A stretch of DNA of 64,000 nt from Natronosalvus sp042663485 (GTDB lineage Archaea > Halobacteriota > Halobacteria > Halobacteriales > Natrialbaceae): NCBI GenBank assembly GCA_042663485.1, contig JBHTAF010000005.1, one strand, 5' to 3'. A model generated the notes under the pieces. That model saw only the letters and a program-made list of their open reading frames with translations. It searched no databases and had not been told where the DNA came from. Numbering within the stretch: position 1 is the first letter of the stretch; the number at the start of each line of letters is the position of its first letter. The position numbers and the translations under genes are program-made. Below are positions 1 to 7,351 of this stretch, piece by piece.

Positions 1-618
1 GCCACCACCTTCTCGAGCCACATCGCCCGCGTGAAATCGCTCGTCGAGTTCGCCAACGACATCGGCCGCCAACCCGTCCTGCTCGGGCGCTCGATGGAGA
101 AGTACTCCGGCACCGCGGAACGACTCGGCTTCGTCGACTTCCCGGACAACCTGGGCATGTTTGGCTATCGAAGGTCGATCGATCAGTCGTTCGAACGGAT
201 CATGAACGATGGCAAGGAGGATTTCTTGCCCGTCGTCACCGGCCACCAGGGCGAACCCCGTGCGATGCTCACCCGGATGGCCCGCGGCGAGACCTCCTAC
301 GAACTGGACGACGGCGACAAGGTCGTCTTCTCCGCGCGCGTCATCCCCGAACCGACCAACGAGGGGCAACGCTACCAGGCCGAAAAACTGCTCGGCATGC
401 AGGGTGCCCGCGTGTATTCCGACATTCACGTGTCGGGTCACCTCTGCCAGGAGGGCCACTACGCGATGCTCGACGCGCTTCAGCCCCAGCACATCATCCC
501 CGCTCACCAGGATCTCAAGGGCTTCTCCGGGTACGTCGACCTCGCCTCGAATCAAGGATATGCACTCGGGCGCGATATTCACGTCACGTCGAACGGGAAT
601 ATTATCCAGCTCGTTTGA
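1..618 (+). CDS. rnj: Archaeal ribonuclease J (beta-CASP metallo-beta-lactamase), C-terminal part
   Basis: The gene is open from the first base, so the N-terminal catalytic half lies outside the window. The visible 205 residues hold the end of the beta-CASP region and the closing metallo-beta-lactamase segment. The motif HVSGHLCQEGHYAMLDALQP followed by HIIPAHQ is the conserved C-terminal metal-site region of RNase J. The family performs 5'-3' exonucleolytic and endonucleolytic mRNA decay and processing in the cytoplasm. A second beta-CASP nuclease, aCPSF1, lies about 4 kb downstream on the other strand. The stop at 616-618 is followed by hairpins that could terminate the transcript. Family assignment is firm; the start cannot be judged. 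Confidence 0.9.
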   Translation, partial: ATTFSSHIARVKSLVEFANDIGRQPVLLGRSMEKYSGTAERLGFVDFPDNLGMFGYRRSIDQSFERIMNDGKEDFLPVVTGHQGEPRAMLTRMARGETSYELDDGDKVVFSARVIPEPTNEGQRYQAEKLLGMQGARVYSDIHVSGHLCQEGHYAMLDALQPQHIIPAHQDLKGFSGYVDLASNQGYALGRDIHVTSNGNIIQLV

Positions 619-631
619 ATTGAAGCACAAC

Positions 632-658
632 CCACTCGGTTGAGTGGTTCTCTCTCAA
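632..658 (+). terminator. Two overlapping, mutually exclusive hairpins after the RNase J gene
   Basis: CCACTC-GGTT-GAGTGG (632-647) is a perfect 6-bp stem 14 nt after the stop. GTTGAG (639-644) can instead pair with CTCAAC (653-658). The interval is pyrimidine-rich (tctctc). It could be a terminator or RNA processing site between the convergent RNase J and small-protein genes. This is inference from sequence only. Confidence 0.4.
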
Positions 659-727
659 CGTATTTGCAGGCGATGATTGTATTGTGAGTTGACGCCAGTG
701 TCTGTGGGGACACCTTCGACAGCGACC

Positions 728-922
728 TTACTCGTCGTCCTGTGCTTTCTTCGCTTTGATGTCCTCGAGCTGGCCCAGGAGGTCGTCAGTCGAACCACCG
801 GTTTCGACAGTGACCGTTCCCTCGTGTTCGTGCTCGTGTACGGTCACAGCAGCATCTTCGTCGTCCTCTGTATCCGTATTTTGATGCTGTTGCTCGGACT
901 CATCGTAGCTTCCAAAACCCAT
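728..922 (-). CDS. Small acidic haloarchaeal protein, DUF5786 type
   Basis: A 64-residue, highly acidic protein opening MGFGSYDESEQ, which I recognise as the DUF5786 family found widely in haloarchaea. It has a His/Glu-rich centre (VHEHEHEG) and ends in a charged helix (LLGQLEDIKAKK). No catalytic residues or membrane segments are visible and no function is known. A TATA-like element 25-30 bp before the ATG suggests a leaderless transcript. It converges with the RNase J gene. The family call rests on the N-terminal signature and size. Confidence 0.75.
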   Translation of the reverse strand: MGFGSYDESEQQHQNTDTEDDEDAAVTVHEHEHEGTVTVETGGSTDDLLGQLEDIKAKKAQDDE

Positions 923-1254
923 AGTAACGAAGTGAGAGCCCAGCGGTATAGTTCCAGCGGTTCAATGCTCCCGTTATGAAAGGGTATCGACTATGAACGA
1001 AAATTACTTACGCATCACTAGAAAACTAGAACTCAGCTTCAGTGCGGCCAGGTTATCTTCACCGTTCGTAGCGAACCTCTCTCGAATCTGATCGACCGGG
1101 CCGCACATTTACTCGAGACCGCTCCGGGGAATCTCCGCTGGGCGGTACACGAAATACCGGACGGATACCACAATCACGACTTCAGAACGTGATCTTCCCT
1201 CACCGATTCCAGGATCGAGCAGGGAGTGACCAATCCAGACGTGAAAAGATACCT
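923..1254. other. Intergenic region between divergent genes
   Basis: This 332-bp stretch separates the DUF5786-type gene (minus) from the DUF7504-like gene (plus). It is lower in GC than its surroundings and holds the small gene's TATA box and the dyad CTAG-AAAA-CTAG at 1018-1029. No open frame with coding character, tRNA or small RNA could be recognised. Confidence 0.5.
946..952 (-). promoter_or_regulatory. TATA-like box for the DUF5786-type gene
   Basis: On the minus strand the sequence reads ACTATACC, with the TATA core 25-28 bp before the ATG at 922. This spacing fits a leaderless haloarchaeal transcript. Not experimentally shown. Confidence 0.45.
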
Positions 1255-1911
1255 ATGCCAACACCCGACTCCGACGAACGACTCCGAGCAATCGACTTCG
1301 AGGGACTCCCGAACAGTCTCACCGAGGATTCAGTAATCCTCGTCGCAAAACCCGCTCCACTAGATGAATACGCCGTATCGCTACGGATTTTGGATCGCTA
1401 CACGTCTCCTGACGATCGTCGAATTGTCGTCACGACAGCGGTTTCTGCTGAGCGAACGATCCAGCAGCAGATGGCCCTCGCCTCACCAGAATCCGGTCGA
1501 TTCGGGGTCATCGATGCGACCCCACAACATCAGCCTTCCGCTCCGTTCCAACGGTATCCAGTCGTCTCGTTACCCCACTCGGTCGAATTGACCCGCCTCG
1601 TACTCGCGCTCTGGGAGCTAGAAGCCTCGATGGCGAGTGGTAGCCAGCAGACCCACTTTGGTATTCGATCACTCACGCCGCTACTCGTAGACGAGGGCCT
1701 TGAACGTACCGTCAGTGTTCTCGAACACCTCATTGAGGACCGGTCTAACTCGGGGCTCGTCGTGCTCGGTCTCGAGTACACCAGACACGACGAGAACACG
1801 CTCTCTGCACTGCGAGCAATCGTCGATGGAATCGTCTGGGTCGAAGAGCGAACGGACGGGTCAATTTCGGCGGCGTACCGTCGGGTGCACGCGCAACTCG
1901 ATGACGTTTGA
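1255..1911 (+). CDS. DUF7504-like RecA-fold haloarchaeal protein
   Basis: 218 residues from the ATG at 1255. The open frame runs upstream to 1189, but MPTPDSDERLRAIDF is a more natural start. The layout, beginning with a hydrophobic strand (DSVILVAKP), resembles haloarchaeal RecA/KaiC-fold proteins I recall as DUF7504 or HTR-like, often found near signalling genes. The usual Walker A lysine is not evident in this copy (AKPAPLDEYA instead of a GxxGxGKT loop), so nucleotide binding is doubtful. The gene is monocistronic and converges with the MFS gene. Function unknown; family call moderate. Confidence 0.55.
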   Translation: MPTPDSDERLRAIDFEGLPNSLTEDSVILVAKPAPLDEYAVSLRILDRYTSPDDRRIVVTTAVSAERTIQQQMALASPESGRFGVIDATPQHQPSAPFQRYPVVSLPHSVELTRLVLALWELEASMASGSQQTHFGIRSLTPLLVDEGLERTVSVLEHLIEDRSNSGLVVLGLEYTRHDENTLSALRAIVDGIVWVEERTDGSISAAYRRVHAQLDDV

Positions 1912-2013
1912 TCGCGCGTTCTACAAACTGCTGTACGTCTATTGGGACCTCATCTCACGGCGCCCTTGCAAGACGTATGCTCGAGACAACGGGGATTCGA
2001 ACCAGTTCTCGTC

Positions 2014-3369
2014 TCACCACTCCACGAGCGCACGTCGTCCGTGGAACCGGACGAGAATAACGAGAAACGTCGTGACGCCGGTCAGCGCAAACGCACCGCC
2101 GACGTAGAAGACCGACGCCATACTCACCTCGACCATCAGCCAGCCACCGAGCAAGGGGGCGATCACGCTTCCCGGACGCCAGACGAGTTCGCGGATACCG
2201 AAACTCGAGGCGACACCGCCTTCCTCGGTGCCTTCGTCGGCGAACAACGCCATACTCGCCGGTTCACGAAAGCTATCGGCGATGCCGAGGAGTCCGGACA
2301 GGAAGACGAGCGGGAAAAACGCTGGCGACACCTCGCCAATGAGGACGAGCTGATCCCCGATCGAGTCGTACGGCAGCCAGGCAGGGAGCGTGCTCCCGGC
2401 GAGTACTGTGGGAATGGACACGACGAGTTCAGCGGGAAACCCGAGCCCTGTTCCCAGCCACGGTGAGAGCGGGACGACCAACGCGATGAGGCCGTAGGCC
2501 GCCCCACCTGCAAAGACGAACAGTGCCCGCCCGTATCCGTCCGAGAGCCGTCCAGTAAATGGCTGACAGCACATATTGGTGAACTTCTCGGCGACGACCG
2601 TCAGCGCGACGGCGAAGCCACCGTAGGCGAGTCCGCCTTCAGCAGCGGAGAGACCGGCGAAAATCGGTATCCACGTCCGAACGAGGGTTACAGCGAACGC
2701 GTACTGGAAGCGAAACGTCGAGAGCGTCAGAATGCGCCGATTGAGTGCCAGACCCGAAAACGGAAACCCTTCGATCCGCGTCTCGTCCGGGTCCAGGTAC
2801 CAGAACGTTCCGACCCAGGCGACGACCATAATGCAGACGATGACGAGGAAGATCGGACCGAACCCGAACGCGTCGTAGAGCGTGCCCGCGCTGATGCTGC
2901 CGAGTATCGACGCCCCAAAGCTCGCCGCGTTTGCTTTTCCGATGTAGTTCGCTCGCGTTCCCACATCGGCAATCTGGCCGACGAGCGACAGCGTCATCAG
3001 ACCAGTGCCCGTGACGGCGATACCCTGCAGCGCACGGATCGCGATGAAGGAAGCGCTCGAGTCGACGACCGGAAACAGCGCGTAGACGCCAACGCCGACG
3101 CCGAGGACGACGAGTAGGACGAGTCGTTTATCGAAGCGGTCACCCGCCCAGGCGAGCGGGACGACGGCGACGGTCTGTGCGAGGGTAAACCCGGTCGTAT
3201 ACAGTCCGATGATGAGACCGGCGCTAATCGTTATCCCGAGAATGGTCGTACTCGATGGATCGAGCGCGTTGATGTAGTACGGCAGCAGCGTGATGAGCGT
3301 GATGAAGCCGAATCCTTCCGCGAACCGTGTGAGATAGAGCACCCAAAATTGGGCTCGTTTGTCGTCCAC
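2014..3369 (-). CDS. MFS transporter
   Basis: A multi-pass inner-membrane carrier of the major facilitator superfamily, about 451 residues from the GTG at 3369. The N-terminal helix has the form LTRFAEGFGFITLITLLPYY; the loop 2-3 signature is seen as AGDRFDKR, and its counterpart in the second half is TGRLSDGYGRA. Both fit the DRxGRR-type motif. Twelve hydrophobic segments can be counted. The open frame runs up to 3804, but that part overlaps the divergent amphi-Trp gene and is not membrane-like. GTG at 3429 is an alternative start. Substrate cannot be read from sequence. It is probably transcribed alone. Confidence 0.85.
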   Translation of the reverse strand: MDDKRAQFWVLYLTRFAEGFGFITLITLLPYYINALDPSSTTILGITISAGLIIGLYTTGFTLAQTVAVVPLAWAGDRFDKRLVLLVVLGVGVGVYALFPVVDSSASFIAIRALQGIAVTGTGLMTLSLVGQIADVGTRANYIGKANAASFGASILGSISAGTLYDAFGFGPIFLVIVCIMVVAWVGTFWYLDPDETRIEGFPFSGLALNRRILTLSTFRFQYAFAVTLVRTWIPIFAGLSAAEGGLAYGGFAVALTVVAEKFTNMCCQPFTGRLSDGYGRALFVFAGGAAYGLIALVVPLSPWLGTGLGFPAELVVSIPTVLAGSTLPAWLPYDSIGDQLVLIGEVSPAFFPLVFLSGLLGIADSFREPASMALFADEGTEEGGVASSFGIRELVWRPGSVIAPLLGGWLMVEVSMASVFYVGGAFALTGVTTFLVILVRFHGRRALVEW

Positions 3370-3522
3370 ACCCTGATTTTTGACGATCCGAGTAAAGACA
3401 TTTCGATAATCGCAGGGTGTGCATTCCACCGATACGAGAACGGGGCTCGCGAGTACACGCCGTTGCCAGCACGTGGGAAGTGGGTAGGGGCTATCACGCG
3501 CTAGTCGAAGTGGTATCGATCG

Positions 3523-3762
3523 ATGCCCGAAGAAGAACTCTTCAAAACGGAGGAATCGCGAACTCGAGGAGAGATTGCCGAGGCCCTTGCTGCTGTCGAA
3601 CAGATCGAAACCGGCTCCGTTCACCGGGAGAGTGCGATGGAGGACGAGCACGTGACGATTCCCGATACGCCGACGCTCGAGGTCGAACGCGAGCGACTCA
3701 CCGATTCTGAAACCGGCGAGCAGCGGTACGAACTCGAGTACGAGATTCGGTGGACCGAGTAA
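3523..3762 (+). CDS. Amphi-Trp domain protein
   Basis: A 79-residue acidic soluble protein. The opening MPEEELFKTEESRTRGEIAE and the closing YELEYEIRWTE match the short amphi-Trp domain seen in many haloarchaeal and some bacterial small proteins, with a terminal amphipathic strand containing Trp. No enzymatic residues are visible and the role is unknown. It is divergent from the MFS gene, about 150 bp away. Confidence 0.7.
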   Translation: MPEEELFKTEESRTRGEIAEALAAVEQIETGSVHRESAMEDEHVTIPDTPTLEVERERLTDSETGEQRYELEYEIRWTE

Positions 3763-4001
3763 CGCCGGCTCCACGGAATCTGGTCGTATGGGTAGCACAC
3801 GCACACAGTTGCGGGCGGCTACTACAGCGATGCTAATGGAAAGGGAGAGGGGGCTCCACGAAGCGAATCCGTTGCCGGGATCTTCATCGAATGAATGACG
3901 ACGTGAACCCTCCGTCAGTTACAGCGGCGAGTCGAGCGCAACCTTGACTCAGTGTCGAAATAACTATACATAACTGAGATACTGATTGTTTGTAAAATAC
4001 T

Positions 4002-4343
4002 ATGGCTCGGTGGTCCAGTCTTCGCATCACGTACGCTCTCGCAGTCGTCGTTATTCTCGCCCTGTTTGTCGCGCCTCTTTACCCGGGAATATTTGGAATG
4101 ACGTCGACGTCCGGATTCGGCCAGCTTGTGATCGTGAACCTGATCGTGTGGCCGTACTGCGTCTTTCTCGCCGTTTTCTTCGGCGTATCGGGTGGGATAT
4201 ATCCCCTGCGCGTCTATCTCGGATTCGTCGTCGTGGGTGCCGCTGTTCTCGCTCTTGGTCTCGTCACCCCACACGTAGTGACGAGTAACGATCTACACTC
4301 CAACGGAGCGATCGTGCCTGTAGCGATCATCGCAGTGTGGTGA
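4002..4343 (+). CDS. Small membrane protein ended by an in-frame stop inside its last membrane helix
   Basis: 113 residues with four hydrophobic segments (about residues 10-30, 39-62, 66-88 and 102-113). The TGA at 4341-4343 falls in the middle of the fourth segment. The same frame continues after it for 19 residues, beginning AILVGMGYFVGYGLVHGES, to a second stop at 4401-4403, which would complete a normal transmembrane helix. This looks like a recent nonsense change (TGG to TGA is one base) or a read-through stop. Upstream lies an AT-rich promoter with TATACATAAC about 30 bp before the ATG. Function unknown. Confidence 0.6.
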   Translation: MARWSSLRITYALAVVVILALFVAPLYPGIFGMTSTSGFGQLVIVNLIVWPYCVFLAVFFGVSGGIYPLRVYLGFVVVGAAVLALGLVTPHVVTSNDLHSNGAIVPVAIIAVW

Positions 4344-4534
4344 GCGATACTGGTTGGAATGGGCTATTTCGTCGGGTACGGGCTAGTCCATGGGGAAAGC
4401 TGACTCCGTGATACGGAGACGTTCCGACGCGGCGGTTACGTCCACACGCTCTCGAGAATCAAACGAAGTGAAGAACACGCGAGTTCGGCTATCTGATTCG
4501 CTCTGTCGAACCCCGCCATGGTGATAAAGAAATT

Positions 4535-6445
4535 TCAGGGGAACCGGAACGTCTCCAGATTCTTCGGCTGATAGGTCCTGACGTTGTAGTTCTGGTACAG
4601 TGCAGAAGAGAGTTGGTCCGTCGCCTGTTCGTCGCCGTGGACGCACAGAATCGTCTCCGGTCGTGGATTCATCTCGCCGACGTACTGCTCGAGTCCGGCT
4701 CGGTCGGCGTGGCCGGAGAAGCCGCTTACCGATTCGATACTGAGTTCGAGTGTCAGGCGATTCGCGCGATCTGCCTGTCCAGGGAGGGTGATTTCCACGT
4801 TTCCGCCCTGAATTCTGCGCCCGAGCGTCCCCTCGGCCTGATACCCGACGAACAGGAGGGTGTTCGCCGGATTCGGTCCGAGTAGTTCGAGCCAGGACAT
4901 GATCGGGCCACCGGTCACCATCCCCGACGTCGAGAGGATTACGCAGGGCTCACTGCTCGCGATCGATTCACGCATCTCCTGTCCGCCGTCTACTTGCCGG
5001 AACTGGTCTGCGACGAACGGGTTCTCGTCTTCGTGTAAAATGCGCTGTTGTAGCCCATCTCTGAGGTACTCGGGGTACGCCGTGTGAATCGCGGTCGCCT
5101 CCCGAATCATCCCGTCCAGATAGACCGGCATCGTCGGAATCGTTCCCTCCCGCATCGCCTCCTCAAGGACCAACATGAGTTCCTGGGACCGACCGACCGC
5201 GAACGCGGGGATGACGACGATCCCGTCCTCCTCGTACGTCTCCCTGATGATTTCGTGGACCTTCGCTTCGCTCTCCTCGGTGTCCGTCTGATAGTCGCCA
5301 CGGCGACCGTACGTCGACTCCATGACCATCGCCTCCGCACGGGGGAAGTTGTTCACAGCACCGTTGAACAGTCGCGTCGGCTCGTAGTGAACGTCACCCG
5401 AGAAGAGGATGTTGTAGAACCCGCTTCCGATGTGAAAGTGAGCGGACGCGCTTCCCAGAATGTGCCCCGCATTGTGCAGCGTCAGTTTGACGTCCGGCGC
5501 GATGTCGGTGACGTCGCCGTACTCGACCGGAATCGTGTGCTTGATCGCCTGTCGAACCTGCTCGCTCGAGTACGGCGGGGTTCGCCCTTCCTTCGAGGCC
5601 ACGGTCAGGTAGTCGAGTTGCAACAGCCCCATCAGGTCCCGCGTCGGTTCCGTCGTGTAAATCGGCCCGTCGTATCCGTACTTGAACAACAGCGGAAGCA
5701 ACGCGCTGTGGTCGAGGTGAGCGTGGGTCAGTACGACGGCGTCGATCCCCGTCAGCGGCATCGCCTCGGGGGCGTGCAAGTAGGGCACTTCTCCCTCGGC
5801 GCCGGGTTTGTCGCCGCAATCGATGAGAATCCGTGTATTCGGGGTGTGGAGCACGAAACTCGCGCGACCGACTTCGCGACAACAGCCCAGCGTCGTGATC
5901 CGCACCCACTCGAGGTCCTTCTCGGGCTCTCCGTGAATCTTCTCGCCGACTTTTGCGAGGAACTCGCGTCGTTCCCCGCGTTCCTGGGTCAAGAAGTTCC
6001 TGACGTTGGCGACGGTCGAGGACTCCATCGGCGGCGTTCGAACCACTTCCAGGTTCCAGCCGATTTCCCGGGTAATCTCGCGGAGGGTACTCCCTCGCTG
6101 TCCGATGACAAGCCCTGGCTTCTCGGCTTCGACGATCACCTCCCCGATCGTCGGATAGAACTCGAGTTCCTGAATCTGGGCCTCATCAGGAGCAATGTCA
6201 CGGATCTTCGTCTCCGCTTCCGACGGGCTCGACTGGGCGCCCGGTGCTGGCCGTATCGTCACCCGTTTTCGAAGCGACCGTGCGAGGTCCCCGATGAGGT
6301 CGCTGTTTTCAGCGAACTTGCGAGGGGTCTCGGTGTAGATGACGAGGTCTGGGCCTTCGTACTGGACTTCGGTGACGTCCAGATGTGAGGGCACTTGCGT
6401 GACAATGCGTTCGTGTAAGTCTGAGTGGGTCGTATCGTCGCTCAT
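4535..6445 (-). CDS. aCPSF1 / FttA: KH-domain beta-CASP ribonuclease, transcription termination factor
   Basis: 636 residues with the aCPSF1 layout: N-terminal KH-type RNA-binding domains (about 1-145, KH loop GQRG near 115-118), then a metallo-beta-lactamase domain with HAHLDH at 241-246, a beta-CASP insert, and C-terminal FSGHADRAGL and CVHGDEQA metal-site motifs. The family is the archaeal homologue of CPSF73. It cleaves nascent RNA 3' ends and acts as the general termination factor FttA, docking on RNA polymerase. Length and motifs are complete, so the enzyme should be active. It follows the CBS gene on the same strand after 249 bp that includes a T5 run, so it is probably expressed from its own promoter. 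Confidence 0.95.
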   Translation of the reverse strand: MSDDTTHSDLHERIVTQVPSHLDVTEVQYEGPDLVIYTETPRKFAENSDLIGDLARSLRKRVTIRPAPGAQSSPSEAETKIRDIAPDEAQIQELEFYPTIGEVIVEAEKPGLVIGQRGSTLREITREIGWNLEVVRTPPMESSTVANVRNFLTQERGERREFLAKVGEKIHGEPEKDLEWVRITTLGCCREVGRASFVLHTPNTRILIDCGDKPGAEGEVPYLHAPEAMPLTGIDAVVLTHAHLDHSALLPLLFKYGYDGPIYTTEPTRDLMGLLQLDYLTVASKEGRTPPYSSEQVRQAIKHTIPVEYGDVTDIAPDVKLTLHNAGHILGSASAHFHIGSGFYNILFSGDVHYEPTRLFNGAVNNFPRAEAMVMESTYGRRGDYQTDTEESEAKVHEIIRETYEEDGIVVIPAFAVGRSQELMLVLEEAMREGTIPTMPVYLDGMIREATAIHTAYPEYLRDGLQQRILHEDENPFVADQFRQVDGGQEMRESIASSEPCVILSTSGMVTGGPIMSWLELLGPNPANTLLFVGYQAEGTLGRRIQGGNVEITLPGQADRANRLTLELSIESVSGFSGHADRAGLEQYVGEMNPRPETILCVHGDEQATDQLSSALYQNYNVRTYQPKNLETFRFP

Positions 6446-6638
6446 AGGGGAGAGGATCGCTGTCTCGTCGCAATGTGACCGAGATCCACTGGTGTGGTCT
6501 ACGGCAGCGGCGTACTCGGTATCGACGGGCCAACTGGCCGAAATTGCCAGGAAGAATCGGTCAATCGAGTACCGAACGCCCGGTCACCGCCGTCGAGAGA
6601 CGCGATGAACTGCTACTATTGACTTCGTAACGAGTGTT

Positions 6639-6643
6639 AAAAA
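6639..6643 (-). terminator. T5 run downstream of the CBS-domain gene
   Basis: Read on the minus strand, the sequence after the CBS gene contains GGTTTTTAAC about 50 bp past the stop. Oligo-T runs are the usual intrinsic termination signal in archaea. The same spot carries the dyad TAAC-GAGT-GTTA (6628-6639), which could also serve the downstream aCPSF1 promoter region. Confidence 0.4.
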
Positions 6644-6694
6644 CCTTGCTACTGTGGCAGCGCCGGACTCCGTCGACTATCGAGTTAGGACCAC

Positions 6695-7120
6695 TCACGG
6701 ACTGTAGTTGGGCGACTGGGCTTCGATCGTCTCGGCGACGTTCTCGAGTTGTTCCCCGATGGTCGCGACCAGGTCGTCGAGCGTGACGATCCCCGTTAAC
6801 GATCCGTTTTCGTCGACGACCGGGAAGCGGCGGACGTTGTGCTCGTCGATCGCTCGCGAAATTTCGATCGCCTCTTCGTCTTCCCGGATTGTGGCTGGGT
6901 CCTCCGCCATGACTTCCTCGACCGAGAGGTCCGCGACGTCGTCGTTTTGATGGATCGCGAGCGCGGCGTCGCGGTCGGTGACGATTCCGACGGGGGAGTT
7001 GTCCTCCGTGACGACGACGGCACCGACGCCTTCGGAGTCGAGTTTCTCCGTTACGTCTGCCAGCGTGCTGTCTCTGCTCTCCGTGATCACTTCGTCCGGA
7101 CCGAGGTCTCCGACTGGCAT
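6695..7120 (-). CDS. CBS-pair domain protein
   Basis: 141 residues made of two CBS motifs: one about residues 8-65 (ending PVGIVTDRDAALA) and one about 70-130 (ending GSLTGIVTLDDLVA). The pair forms a Bateman module that normally binds adenosine nucleotides and senses energy state. No other domain is attached, so it is a stand-alone sensor of unknown partner. It is acidic, as expected for a cytoplasmic haloarchaeal protein, and has the size typical of stand-alone CBS proteins in this group. Confidence 0.9.
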   Translation of the reverse strand: MPVGDLGPDEVITESRDSTLADVTEKLDSEGVGAVVVTEDNSPVGIVTDRDAALAIHQNDDVADLSVEEVMAEDPATIREDEEAIEISRAIDEHNVRRFPVVDENGSLTGIVTLDDLVATIGEQLENVAETIEAQSPNYSP

Positions 7121-7351
7121 GGTTCGAACGAACGTACCACCGATTTGTGCTTCAACGTGGGGCCTTCAAGTGAAGAGTGTCGTGGAGCTACACGCAGTCG
7201 AGCGAAGCGGCACGACGTGAATGGCCCAAAGCGCGATACCGCGGCGTAGCGCATCAACCGGAATAGTGCGACGAAAATCCGTGCCTCGAGCGCGGTTTGA
7301 TCGGGTTTCGATCGCGTTCCGACGGTGGCCCAATCGCGACCCGAACGTCGC

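Noticed and set aside
1991..2003. tRNA-like T-loop (GGTTCGAATCC on the minus strand) between two convergent genes
   Set aside because: It matches the B-box, but the flanking bases cannot form the T stem and no other tRNA arms are present. Called chance or at most a tiny fragment.
3370..3804. N-terminal extension of the MFS gene to 596 residues
   Set aside because: The extra part overlaps the divergent amphi-Trp gene and is not hydrophobic; GTG 3369 or 3429 is more natural.
5084..6388. 434-codon plus-strand frame opposite aCPSF1
   Set aside because: Antisense shadow of a highly conserved nuclease gene with no recognisable domain.
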